Both the position numbers and the translations under genes were made by a program. DNA of 64,000 nt, from NCBI GenBank assembly GCA_033065855.1, contig JAVXUO010002454.1:62001-126000 (forward strand), read 5' to 3'. This DNA is from Escallonia rubra (lineage: Eukaryota; Streptophyta; Magnoliopsida; Escalloniales; Escalloniaceae). Of the stretch, positions 47,261 through 58,254 are shown piece by piece; position 1 is the stretch's first letter; every line of letters begins with the position of its first letter. Below the pieces are notes generated by a model that was given only the letters and a program-made list of their open reading frames with translations, had not been told where the DNA came from and did not search any database.

Positions 47261-48242
47261 AATCAAGAGCATTTCCATTAGTAATTCATGAGTCTCTTCC
47301 AGGAGGGGGTTTGCGTGTCCCGTGTGCGAGTGTACGCAAGCGTGTCCGCCGGGAAGGGAGATTTGCTGGTGTAATTGAATGACGAAAGAACCATCCGGCC
47401 AACAATTTTTCCTTCAATGCTAAATTTAAGAAACTTGTTTGGTCCTATTCCTTGAATGAACACAGAATTAATCCTATCATGTAATGCCAACATTTGTTGC
47501 ATTTTGTGTGATCCATATTAACAGAAGGTTTATCCATATTATTTGACAACACTGGAATTCACTATTACGCAAACCCTCAAATTAGTGGTCATCAATCTCC
47601 AAAAATGTTGAGGATTCTGTAAAAATAGAGGACATGCCCATTTGCTCATTTAGCAGTTTGGTTGTGTGAGCTAGAGCATGTGGCATCAGGCACTTTTGTC
47701 ACTTAGACCCCTATAGCTTGGTCGGCAAAAACAGGCTTAAGCTTCTCAGGAGACCTGAATTATAGATATGACATGTCCCACAGTTGGTCAAAAACATTTT
47801 TTCTTCCCAGTTCAAGTGTTTATCAGCAAACTGTCAACTTTTTTGAAGAATTTAACGGTTGCTTTTCTTTTCACCTTGGAATTTAGAGTAACCCTATGTG
47901 GTGTGTCAATCAATTTCGTTTCTAAGAGGTGTCATGCTATCATCATACCTCTTAAGCCTGCTTAATGACACAGCACAGTGATCCCTGAGTAAACTGCCCT
48001 CTAGAGTGGTCCTTAGGACTAACCCATATTCTCTGAAGCAGACACCGGATACCCATTGCTTATACTTTGTCTTCGTTATGACTTCTAATTTCCCAGAGTC
48101 ACTTTATACCCGGGAGTAAAACCACAGAAAATACTAGACTAACTCAGGAACTTGTTAATTGCTATGTTTCTACTATTGCAATAATAGATTTAATAAGAAT
48201 TGTTTACTGTTTAAAAGAGAGCTTAAGACAACTAATCTTCCC
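47261..48242. other. LAF1-like MYB upstream region
   Basis: Non-coding, AT-rich; presumably promoter-proximal DNA for the gene at 48414. No further element identified with confidence. Confidence 0.4.
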
Positions 48243-48250
48243 TTTAAATA
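48243..48250 (+). promoter_or_regulatory. Possible TATA box of the LAF1-like MYB
   Basis: tttaaata lies 164 bp before the start codon, followed by a CT-rich 5' UTR (ctctctctccgtccctcccc region). Position fits, but the motif is short and there is no transcript evidence. Confidence 0.35.
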
Positions 48251-48413
48251 GCAAAGCATCTACAGTGGGCTGTCCATAGCCTCGTCATTGACTCTCTCTC
48301 TCCGTCCCTCCCCCCCTCCCAAGACACAGAAAGTCAGCTCGTAACCTCAGTTGTAGATACTTGAGACTACGTTTCTTTGTTTTTCTTTTTGTCAAATTCG
48401 TCTGTCTGCATTA

Positions 48414-50056
48414 ATGGGGTGTAAGCCACTAGAGAAGCCAAAGATGAAGCACAAGAAAGGTTTATGGTCACCAGATGAGGATCAAAAGCTCAGAGATTAT
48501 ATCCTGAAGCATGGCCATGGCTGCTGGAGCTCTATCCCCATCAGTGCTGGTAAGCTAATGTAGACAGTGTTTGGACTTTAAGCATTCATGTAGCATTATG
48601 CTCGATGTGTATCACAAGGTTATCTCTTACTGGCTGAAGCATATAGCGCAGTAGTGTCACCTTACTTCAATTTTCCTACAACCTTTGGTCCACAATCACC
48701 TTTTGATGTTCGCTTGCTGTCGTTAAGTTACAAGCTGAGAAGATTATTTCATAGGGATATGGACAATAGCTCTGAAAAGACAGATAGCCAGCTGTCCTTT
48801 GTTCATCTAACATCACCTTTCTAAAGTAATTTCACCTGGAGGTACTAGGTTGCATACATCTTTGAAGGCTAGTTTGTCAATCTTAGACTGAAAAAACAAT
48901 TGATCCACTATCGCAAAAACTGAGGCATTTGCATTTTTGCCAATTTTACTTGAATTTATCTTGGCATTTTTGTGATTTAGCTCAAGTCAACAGCAAGAGG
49001 ATTTTTGTGCATTGTAGGTGTTTCAAGTGAAAGATATTGGTAGTAAATTAGTAACCCTTTTATGATGACAAAAATACCCACATAGTTGACTTTGTGGGAT
49101 TGACTTTCTGAGATTCTTGTTCATATTATTACTTGCAGGTTTGCAAAGGAATGGCAAGAGTTGCAGATTAAGGTGGATCAATTATCTGAGGCCAGGGTTG
49201 AAGCGAGGGATGTTTACCATACAAGAGGAGGAAACGATTCTCACCCTTCATCGCATGTTAGGCAACAAGTAAGCAGCATTTAATCTCAGTTTTACATTTT
49301 TTTAGTTTCCGTTTTGAATTAAAGTTTTGCTTGAGAAAAAGGGTAGGAAAAGTGTTGCGATGAAAAAACTCTATTTAGTCTTTGTATATTGTAAAAGCCG
49401 CCAAGTGAAGGCATATTTTCTCTGAAATGGTCAGGTGGTCTCAAATGGCACAACATTTGCCTGGAAGGACTGACAACGAGATAAAGAACTTTTGGCACTC
49501 TTACCTGAAGAAAAGAACAGCAAAATTTGAAAATTTTGAAGCTGAGACTCTAACTGAATATACAAGTTCAAACATGGGAAATACAAGATCTTCTTCTTCT
49601 ACTTCAATCTCAGCTACACAAAGCACAAGCTTTACTTCATTTGAACACGTGGAAGGATCGTCACCAGATGCAGATCAGAACGTTCCACAAACTCTTGACT
49701 GTACAAAAGAAGCTGGCCACAGTAATCTGCCAAAGGTTTTATTTTCCGAGTGGCTTTCGCTAGATAAATTTCAAGGCCAGGACCACTTAACCAGCGCAAG
49801 TGAGCAAGCAGTTTCCAAGGACAGTTTCGGTCACTATTCAAACTCTGAAGACACTTTCCCTCATGATTTAGTCCTAAATGGAGGATTGTTTGGTAGTAAC
49901 ACTCACCAAGGTCTGAGCAATGATTCAGTGTTAAACACATTACATACACAAATGAAGTTTGAGGATCAGATATTCGAAGGTGGTTTTGGTAACTTTCTAT
50001 GTGGGGATTATTTGTGTGGCGATTTCAACATGGACAGTGAAGTACTGTATATATGA
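48414..50056 (+). CDS. LAF1: R2R3-MYB transcription factor, LAF1/MYB18-like
   Basis: Three exons, 48414-48549, 49139-49268 and 49435-50056, join to 295 aa with the standard R2R3 splice phases. R2 covers about residues 13-63 ([20 protein letters not shown], then [11 protein letters not shown]). R3 covers about 66-116 ([20 protein letters not shown], then [20 protein letters not shown]). R3 starts with Phe in place of the first Trp, as is normal in plants. [20 protein letters not shown] and the C-terminal [11 protein letters not shown] motif match what I remember of LAF1/MYB18. LAF1 promotes phytochrome A far-red responses and is degraded by COP1. Assignment to the clade rests on memory; MYB19 and MYB45 are close relatives. 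The tail is Ser/Thr-rich, then acidic. Confidence 0.82.
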
Positions 50057-50500
50057 GCGGCATTTGTGAATAAGGAAAGGGAATTTCCAATTGCACTGTC
50101 AATAATCAGGTACCAAAAGTCGATGGACATAGGTACTGTGAGAGAAGGCCTCTGATGTAGGCATCAGGAACAATAGAAGTTTAACTAGAGGTTCTTATTC
50201 CTATGGAGTTTCTTTCTGTGTTACATTTGTACAAAATACTTAAAAATTTGTTGGTCTTTGCAAGGACTTAAGAAATGTCACATTTTGATATAATTTGCGA
50301 TAATAAGCCTTCACAATTTGGGACAACAACAAAAGAAGACTGAGGCTTAAGCACCCTGCCCTCTTTGTTCATTCACCTATAGGGTAGTCATAGTTCCATA
50401 TTGAAAGTTTACAATAATAACCAGTTGCACAGCACATCCACATATTTTATCCTTTCAAGACCAAGCTTGTAGCTTCCAATTTATACAAACATGGATGGTC
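50057..50500. other. Convergent 3' region between MYB and SEC22-like genes
   Basis: Expected to hold the 3' UTRs of both genes. Stop codons are 444 bp apart on opposite strands. No other feature recognised. Confidence 0.5.
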
Positions 50501-52224
50501 TTAAAGGATTGGTGGCACTCTGAAGTCATTTTTAATGATTGAGCTGCTCCATAAAATAACACAGGCCACAGCTAGGGAAATTGCCAGCGGTGTCCATTTT
50601 AGTGCAATCACCTGTATAGGAACTACTGAAATATGTGAATAAATACTTGGAACCACCAAAGCAATGTCTTCTTGGCACTTAAAAATGGTAATCACGCCTT
50701 GCCCAAGAGACCAATTCTCACTTACCTACTAAATCACGAACGTTCGATTATATTCCTTAGAATTGTTGACTTACAAAATATGGTCTATTTTTAAGGGGCA
50801 AGGGGAAGTGCCTGCATTTGGCTACGCTACTTGTTGATCAGTTGATGCACATACCTCCAGAGTTTTGGAGCCCCATACTGGGGAAACATTCCGAGGTGCT
50901 TCCATCATTCTTTCCAGCATTTCTGGTAGCATAAGCATGTTTTCGCAAATGGTGAAGATTATGCGCAACTTAACAGAACCAATACCAACATGATTAAGAA
51001 ATAAAAGTCTTGCCTGATCTTTGCTTTCTTTCTACAATATGGGACATGTGTTCTGTAACGATTTCTGTATCTTGTCCACTTTTAGCGTTTAACTTTGAAA
51101 GATTTGCCTGTGTCCTTGTATCCATATACTGCCTTCTTATACTGCCAATGATACTATCTGCCAATGCCATTCACATGGAACGCGAATAAGAAGAGTCTAG
51201 TCAATCTGTGATTGTCACAGATAAGTAATACATGGTTGCGAATTAAAAAACCGTACAATGTGCATTACGCGTGTACATTTCCCTAATGACACTCTCGTAA
51301 CTCGATCTATGAGATGATACACGTGTTATGCAAAACGTACTTGTGTCATTTCTGAAGGGCAACCATGTAGAACTTATCTGTGACCGTCACGGATTGACTT
51401 TTCTAAAAACTAAATAACTTCAAACACGCTGTTACCGAATTTAACAAAGCTGTATGGTTTTGTGATTTTGTCTATAAGGCTCCTCTCGAACTTCTCGAAC
51501 TCCTTTTGCAAATCTTGTAGATAATGGAATGCAAGCTTTCTTGGATATGAAGAATCACACAATGTGATGAAGCAAATTCCATTCTCAACCATGTAGCTTA
51601 AGACATTGAAGGAAAATAGATCAAACATGCTCAACTCTTAAAACAAATCAACATGTATAAGAAACTGGCAATCATAGTGTTTACAGTTCTATTTCATCAA
51701 ATTACCACATTATAACCATAACATAATCACATCTAGTTCTCCTGTACTACTAATTTCAGTACAACCCTCACTAGTTTCTTTCTACTTTGACCCACAAGTA
51801 TACATTGCCGATTCAGATATCTGGAAGTGAACTTTATCTAACTATTGAAACAAGCACATAGTCGTGCAATGAGGACGAGACGAATTTCAAGTCTAGAGTT
51901 TTTGTGAATCAAACCGCCTCGGTGAACGTTGATCAAACATTATCATGGCTATTGCATCCAGTTATAATCTAAATTGCAACGACGGAAATGAAATGAAATG
52001 TAATGTAATGGAAATGGGAGAAGAAAAGGATACCTTAAGCAATGGTGATCGACGCGAATGATCATCCTCAAAGGTGGCAAGGCCTCCCTGGAGATTTCTT
52101 GGAGTATGAACTCTCCTTGTTGCTTGTAAATGGCGAAGTTGTGGTTCTCTTCATCCACATACCTTGGACCTTTTGCAAGAGGCAAACCATCACTCACCCT
52201 CCCAACTATTGTTAGCTTCACCAT
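50501..52224 (-). CDS. SEC22-like longin/SNARE-like membrane protein
   Basis: Five exons, read right to left: 52224-52034, 51596-51436, 51157-51014, 50922-50855, 50611-50501. They join in phase to 224 aa. The longin domain covers about 1-120 (MVKLTIVGRVSDGLPLAKGP, YMVENGICFITLCDSSYPRK, LAFHYLQDLQKEFE). Exon 3 continues with the SEC22-like RRQYMDTRTQANLSKLNAK. The canonical R-SNARE helix is not preserved. Residues about 190-213 form a single C-terminal membrane anchor (LAISLAVACVILW). This layout fits the divergent plant SEC22-like proteins (Arabidopsis At5g52270 type). SEC22 acts in ER-Golgi vesicle fusion; this divergent form may have lost fusion activity. Intron 3 appears to use a GC donor (51012-51013). 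The exon 4 model is the least certain. Confidence 0.78.
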
Positions 52225-55200
52225 TACTTTGAATACTCAATGATTCAAAAAGTTGTAACATGCAAAAAAGATGAGGTCTTTGGTGGGCCGAGAGTTAAAG
52301 GAAAAGGGACCTTTATAGGTTAGAAAGGGAGAAGGAACAACGAGGCATAAGAACTTGGAGATGAAGTTATTCCTTGTGTGCTAAAATCCAACCCATACGT
52401 GGTCGAAGAAAGCTTAAGACAAGCCAAGGGTGGCCAAAAGCAGAGGGACTATCTTTGAAAGGGCATTTACATTGAGTACGACCAAAGTATGAGTGACCTT
52501 TGCACGGTATTTACTATTTGCTTTGATTTTACTTTCCTTAGGCTTTTCATTGGTTTGATAACAACTGCTTTGACGGTAGAAGGAGCCAACTAAGACTTTG
52601 CACAAAAATACGCGATGACTGCCTACGGAATTCAAACCATTCACGTTTATACAATTATGTTTATCGGAGGAAGACTCATGATCATCTAATTGTTATAGTC
52701 GCCGGACAGTTCCTAGTTTAAAGAGTAGACACGTTGTACAAAATTTGTTACGTCTATGTTGGCATCACCAAATAAATTTCAGTATCGATGGTTTAATTAG
52801 TCGATAAGGTTTGAATTGACATTGTAAGACTGCATACCTTATAAGTCGTCGGTGGTCGCTAAATGGTTCAAGACTTGACTTTAAGTAAATTGCCATCAAA
52901 TGGTTGACATAAATATGTCCAATTAATATGCATAGCACTCTTGAATGCTTTTGGCACATTTTTATGGACACTGAAGGGTCAAATTAAGCTAATTTTATTA
53001 TTTGAATTTATCTTCTCATGTGAATGAGGTTAACTTAAGTGAAACGCGCTCTTATAGTTAGGGATGAATGTTGTTGGTTATTTTTTTTAGAAGACTGTTA
53101 ACCAGTTATTTTTAATCAGGTAGTTTATCTTTTATGTGGTAGTTATTTTCTACATTTTATTTGTGGTATAAATATTAAATGCATGACTTGATATATCATT
53201 ATTAACATCAATCAGATCTATTTTCTTTTTCTTTTCAAAGCCTTCAGTTGATATTCATTTATTGAAGTATACTTTTTTTGTCAAAAGCTTTCATACATTG
53301 GTTTATTAAAAGCCTTCATAAAGTGTTAGATGTTTTCGGTCTACGTTTGAGCACATTCTCAACATCTTCATTTCGATATTTTTATTTTTTATACATTTTA
53401 AAAGAAGCCCTTAGAGAAAGGCAAAAAAGAACTGCCCTTGGAATCGAGTATAGCCTTTGGTACCATTTGATTTGAGGTTTGCAACTTGACACAAACAATG
53501 GCACGTCTGGTTCGGTGGGGGGGGGGGGGGTGGCACATGTAATTCCGGAAAGAGTGCACTAATATCTGGTTTTCATCTCTATGTTGTTGGAATGGTATCA
53601 TTATGAAAATTGCCCATATTGCTGCATAAACGGTGAAATCGATGATCTTGAAGATGAAATTGATAATCCTCACAACGTAAACTGCGATGTTTTGAGAAAA
53701 ACTTTGTATCCCCTGCGAAGTAGTATATCGCTATAAAGATGCAAAGTTACTATCAAAGTGGTTTGATCCATTGTGTAGAATATGAGAAAATCATCTCGTT
53801 GAGATAAGGCAGAATTTAGAAGATGGATATAGCATGTTCATAGTTACTTAAAGTTACTCGACTACCTTTCAAGAGGAGTCATTACATTACTACCAACTTC
53901 AAATGTTAATTCCTAGCAATTCAAGTCTGATTGGTTGTATCATGGATGAAGTTATGCCTCAATGTATGGGTTTGCCCATCAAGAGGAATCTCTCAAAATG
54001 GACAAAATGTTGGACAAGGTTAGTGTTTCACATTGGGCTCTTGAAACCAAAAATGTGATAAATCTCCCAAAGTTACCAAAACATTGCCTAAATGTGAGGT
54101 TGAAGATGTATGGCCAAATTTGATGATACATCATTTGATGTTGGAGTTGTACTTGTTTTAATAGGCCAGAGAGTCTCATGCTTGAGGGTTGGTAACCAAA
54201 TTTAATCCCATCGAGAGCCGTTGGTAACCAAATTTAAGGTACAACCATGCGATGGCCATGGTGGTATGGTATTACACTGCAATGAGAAGGATACAGCCAA
54301 TCCATTAGAGGTTTCTTCTGGTTGTCAATGATGATTCTGGTGCTTCTGGTCATCTAATTATTCTCAAGTAGCAGACCATTTCTTGGTGACGCGATGCCTT
54401 CTATTCATTGGTTAAATTTGCAGCAGCTGAACAAACCTGCACCAGCTGCAAGTTAAAGCCCACTTGAATTTTTGAAATTTTAGTGGACTTTTACTATAAA
54501 GGAAACTCAGAAGAGAGTTCAGCAGCAACTTATGGGGCAAAATTTCCACCATCGATGGTGCCACAAGCATATAGAATGCAAAGTGCATGATGCACCATTG
54601 CAATCTCCCAGTTGTCTGCAACATGATGGTACATAGAAAAATTGATCAGAACAGACATCGTAACGCAATTTATCATACGGTACTCGAAAATATTCCCAGC
54701 GACGTCGTCAGAAAAGAGACCCGTTCATGGTTTAGAAGTTGGTCAATCGATTACGAGTGAAGTTACCCATCAATTGCTACCTCATTTTGAAAATGCGGTC
54801 ACTGTCTTAGAATGAAATGTCAACTAAACGTCCATAAAATGATATGGACATTTTCATTTCTCTATGGCCACTAGACTGAAGAAAAAACTTCATTAATCTG
54901 CTCCGAGGAAGACTTTGCCTACCATTGATTGGATTCGAGGTTCGCTTGCCGGACGCAAAGCATCTAGCAGCTTTCACAGCTTGACCTTATGGCCTCTTGT
55001 GCACCTTAATCCCAGCCCCTCAATAGCTGACCCCAAGAGTATGATGCATGTTATCACACTCACCTCAATTGCATAATTTTTTACGAGGAGCCAAGTGACT
55101 ATACTTTGATTGGTCCCAAAATTATTTTTTTAAAAAAAAAATCCTTCACACATGCACGGTGTGTCCTACACATATTACATGTTTAGCTTATACTTCTAAC

Positions 55201-56145
55201 AAAGCAATAACACGAGAAGTAGTTCAACCGACAATTACACATAATTAACGTGATAGAGATTTGCATTATTCAACTACGTTTTATAAAATGGGCCAAGAGC
55301 TTGCCGTCATTATCATGACTTACGCTCGACTCAAATAATTAGATTTTTGCAATTTCACCCAAAGCTCAACCCTAACTCTGAAAAAGATATTAATGACAAC
55401 AATTATATGCACGGCATGAAGTATGAAAGTAAGACAAACAACTCGAAATGCAACTAAAATCAATCCGAAACTTGTCCTTCTCTCCAAAATAATAGTATTG
55501 ATCAGTGCGGTTGTAAGAAAGGCCCGGTAAAATCGACGGTGAATAAAAGAGTTGTAGAAACTTGACCGACTGTAGTTTACAAAACCGCCACAGCTCCACT
55601 TTGACCGCCAAACTTCTTTGACTCCTTGATGGCAAATCTAAATTTCTTTCGTGCACAAAAAGTATGAATTGCATAATCCTAGATCACTGGCCTCAACTAT
55701 TTACGGTGTCGAATCAAAGAATTAAAGTGATATAAAAAGGAAAGCTAACAAAGGAAGAAGTAATTATAGGATCATTATCCTAGATCATGTGATAACTTCT
55801 TAACTTGAACAAGGCATTATATATCCAATAAAAAATAAAAGTGCGTGATTAATGTGGAGATGATGTCCATCACCGACAATGTTTCTCAATCTTAGACTAT
55901 ATATTTATTATGGATCCGTACAGATCGCCGAGCTCTGATCCTCTGTGCCTGACAATGCTTCATCAATACGTCACCCACCCACAACAAATTTGAAAAGGCA
56001 GTTTGCTTTGTCAAAGAGACGAGGGCAAGATAGTAATAGCCACAAAAATTAGGGGCATTGTTGGAATACAAGATTCCCACCCCCCCTCTCCCACATTTTC
56101 CCTGCCACCTTAGTGAAGTACCGCGCCATCAAGTTGCACAACATC
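52225..56145. other. Gene-free region upstream of the SEC22-like gene
   Basis: The SEC22-like promoter should lie near 52225-52500. A 14-base poly-G run is at 53517-53530. A short phrase, ttggtaaccaaatttaa, is directly repeated near 54188 and 54220. No recognisable gene or conserved domain on either strand. Parts may be decayed transposon sequence. Confidence 0.4.
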
Positions 56146-56390
56146 TTGGCGACACCGTAAAAATAAATTTTTGTTGTTATTTTAATTATAAAAAAATAGT
56201 TACAGTCTTTTATATAACGACGTTTAATAATCAGTAAATATTTAGTGCTATTTTAGCTAATATTTTTAGCAAAAATTATTAACCGTACTTTTTACGTCAA
56301 TAGCTAAAAGTCATTCAAAACATATAAAGATCATTAGTTGTCTCTGTACAAGAAATTGTATTTGGCTTCCTCCGACCAGAATGACAGTTA
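56146..56390. mobile_element. Diverged relative of the RUP-flanking MITE family
   Basis: The order of motifs (cagtaaatatttagtgctat, then gctaatatttttagcaaaaa, then ttattaacc-actttttacgtca, then ctaaaagtca) follows the interior of the 25705-25902 element. The ends are degraded and the boundaries are approximate. Confidence 0.4.
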
Positions 56391-56607
56391 ATTTTTTTCT
56401 CACCAATAATATTTGACAAACGCGTGTCCTCTACTTGCACCCGCTTTAGGGGGGGTTATGCGAGGCTAAAAAACAACAAGAGTCGTCACCTTAGCAAAAA
56501 TCTAATGACTTGAGTAGTAATGTTTAGCATCTTGGCTCATTAAGCTAATGGGGTATGACAAAAGCGGTGGTGGTGTTGTTTGCTAAATTCTTTTAATAAC
56601 AAAAAAG

Positions 56608-57070
56608 TACTCTCTGTCCCAAATAAATCGTCTAGAATATAAATTTTCGTCCGTGCAATTCTAGTTATCACAATCATTTAACTAATGCACATTAGTCACT
56701 TCTTCTTCCAAAACTAGCCATGCATGCTCCTCTTAGCACAAGTGATTTTTGATCTTCTTATTTAAGGACAAAAGATGAAATTAAGCATTAGCCTTTACTT
56801 CCAAATTACATTATTTTTTAGTCATTATCATGTTAATTTTTGAAAAAATTATACTCCCTCCATCTTATATTGATCGAACCGTGTTTGACTTACACGTTTA
56901 TTTAGGATATGAGTCTCATTCTATCCAATGTAAAGAGTGGAAGAGAAGAAAGTGAGTCAGGCGAAAACGAGTTGGTGGAGGATTAAATGTGGTATAAAAA
57001 ATGTAAATATAAAAAAAAATACCTATAAAATCTTTTTAAATATAAAAAGAGTAATAGTTTTACGTTAAAA
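56608..57070. mobile_element. Fragments with Stowaway-like ends
   Basis: Two left-end-like sequences, tactctctgtcccaaataaa at 56608 and tactccctccatcttatatt at 56852, lie in the same orientation. No matching right end was found for either, so they look like partial or nested remnants. Confidence 0.4.
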
Positions 57071-57199
57071 AAAATTTGTTTTAGCGACGAAGTGAACACC
57101 GGCAATTATACCGGAGGTGCGCACGAGATCCGGATGGCGCAGAAAAGCCAAATAACGGGCGGGGAGGGTATCACACGTTTTCCTCTTTGCCAATATTTT

Positions 57200-58254
57200 A
57201 AACCCGGAAATCATTTCTCACAGTCACACTCTTTTTGTCTTCTTCAAGCAGAGCAGCAGTGAGAGAGAGTTGGCTTGGCTTCTTCTTCAAAAACCGAAAC
57301 CGAAGCTACCACGACTTTCAGCATTTTGGCCGCCCAGCTCGTGAAACCCAAGAGATGCTTGCGGCCAAAACCCCCGAATCCCTCGTCCGCATGAGCAGTC
57401 TTGTTCTGCACCTCTCCATCGCCAAGGCCGCCGTACGCTCTTTCACCGGCTTGGCCCGTCGGAAGCTCGCCAGTCTCGCTCACTGAGTCTCCGGTAAGCT
57501 TCCCCCGCCTCCGGCCACTTTCTCTTCCTCTCGTGTGTGTGTGTGTTTTTATGCACGTCACCGGCGCTGCTGCAATTTGACCGAATCCCTCTCTTCGCGC
57601 GCGCGCGCGCGCGTGTTTGTACGTATACGAGCATAAGCACGAATTTCCACGCGTACACACACACATTCGCGTACTCACGATGTGTATACTATATACCGTA
57701 TGCATCACCTGCAATGCTGCAATTTGACCAAATTTCTCTCTCTCTCTCTCTCTGCCCGTACGGGAGTGTGTGTGTATTTGTACATGTACGAGCATACGGA
57801 CTACACAACACGTACGTACACAGATATGAATTTATGTGGCGATTTGCTTCTAAGAAATTTGTTGTTATAGCACTTATTGGGCCAGGAATTGACCCATCAA
57901 GTACGTTTTTTTCAGAAATTGTCGATTTTGACATGCTTTAAAGGTGTGACGGAGTAATTTAGGGAGTACAAGTAGTAAATGCAAGTTCAGAGAAGCAAAC
58001 AAGTAGTCGATATGGTCATATACTAATGGTGATGGAGTAGTCCAGCCCTGATGCCTGTGAAAATCACTTTCGATGGAATTAATGTAGTTGAGATCCAAAA
58101 GCATTAAAGGCATTGAGATTCGATTGATCATCAGTCTCTATCCAAGTCACACACACACCGTACGTACTCTTTAATTTATCTGTCTAGGACTGGTTTCAAT
58201 TGGTCTGTGGCTTGGTTGGGGCTTTGAATGAGGAGGGGGATCAGAAGAGTGAAG
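57200..58254 (+). promoter_or_regulatory. Probable 5' leader of the second MYB gene, with leader intron
   Basis: A donor, ccg|gtaagc, at 57493/57494 and an acceptor, tctgtctag, ending at 58187 would define a 694-nt leader intron. The first leader exon would hold a 43-codon upstream ORF (ATG near 57355, stop by 57486). The putative intron contains a GC run (57596-57613), a CT run (57735-57753) and a roughly 147-bp tandem duplication. All of this is inferred from splice-like signals; an independent small transcript is possible. Confidence 0.35.
57551..57845. repeat. 147-bp tandem duplication with microsatellites upstream of the second MYB
   Basis: Two copies, aligned on tgctgcaatttgacc (57569 and 57716), each continue into a low-complexity run and then a tttgtac-gta--acgagcata block. 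In the first copy the run is GC (57596-57613); at the equivalent point of the second it is CT (57735-57753) followed by GT. The copies are diverged. Confidence 0.65.

Noticed and set aside
57244-57795. 183-codon minus-strand frame
   Set aside because: Crosses microsatellites (Arg/Ala and Arg/Glu runs from GC and CT repeats); no domain.
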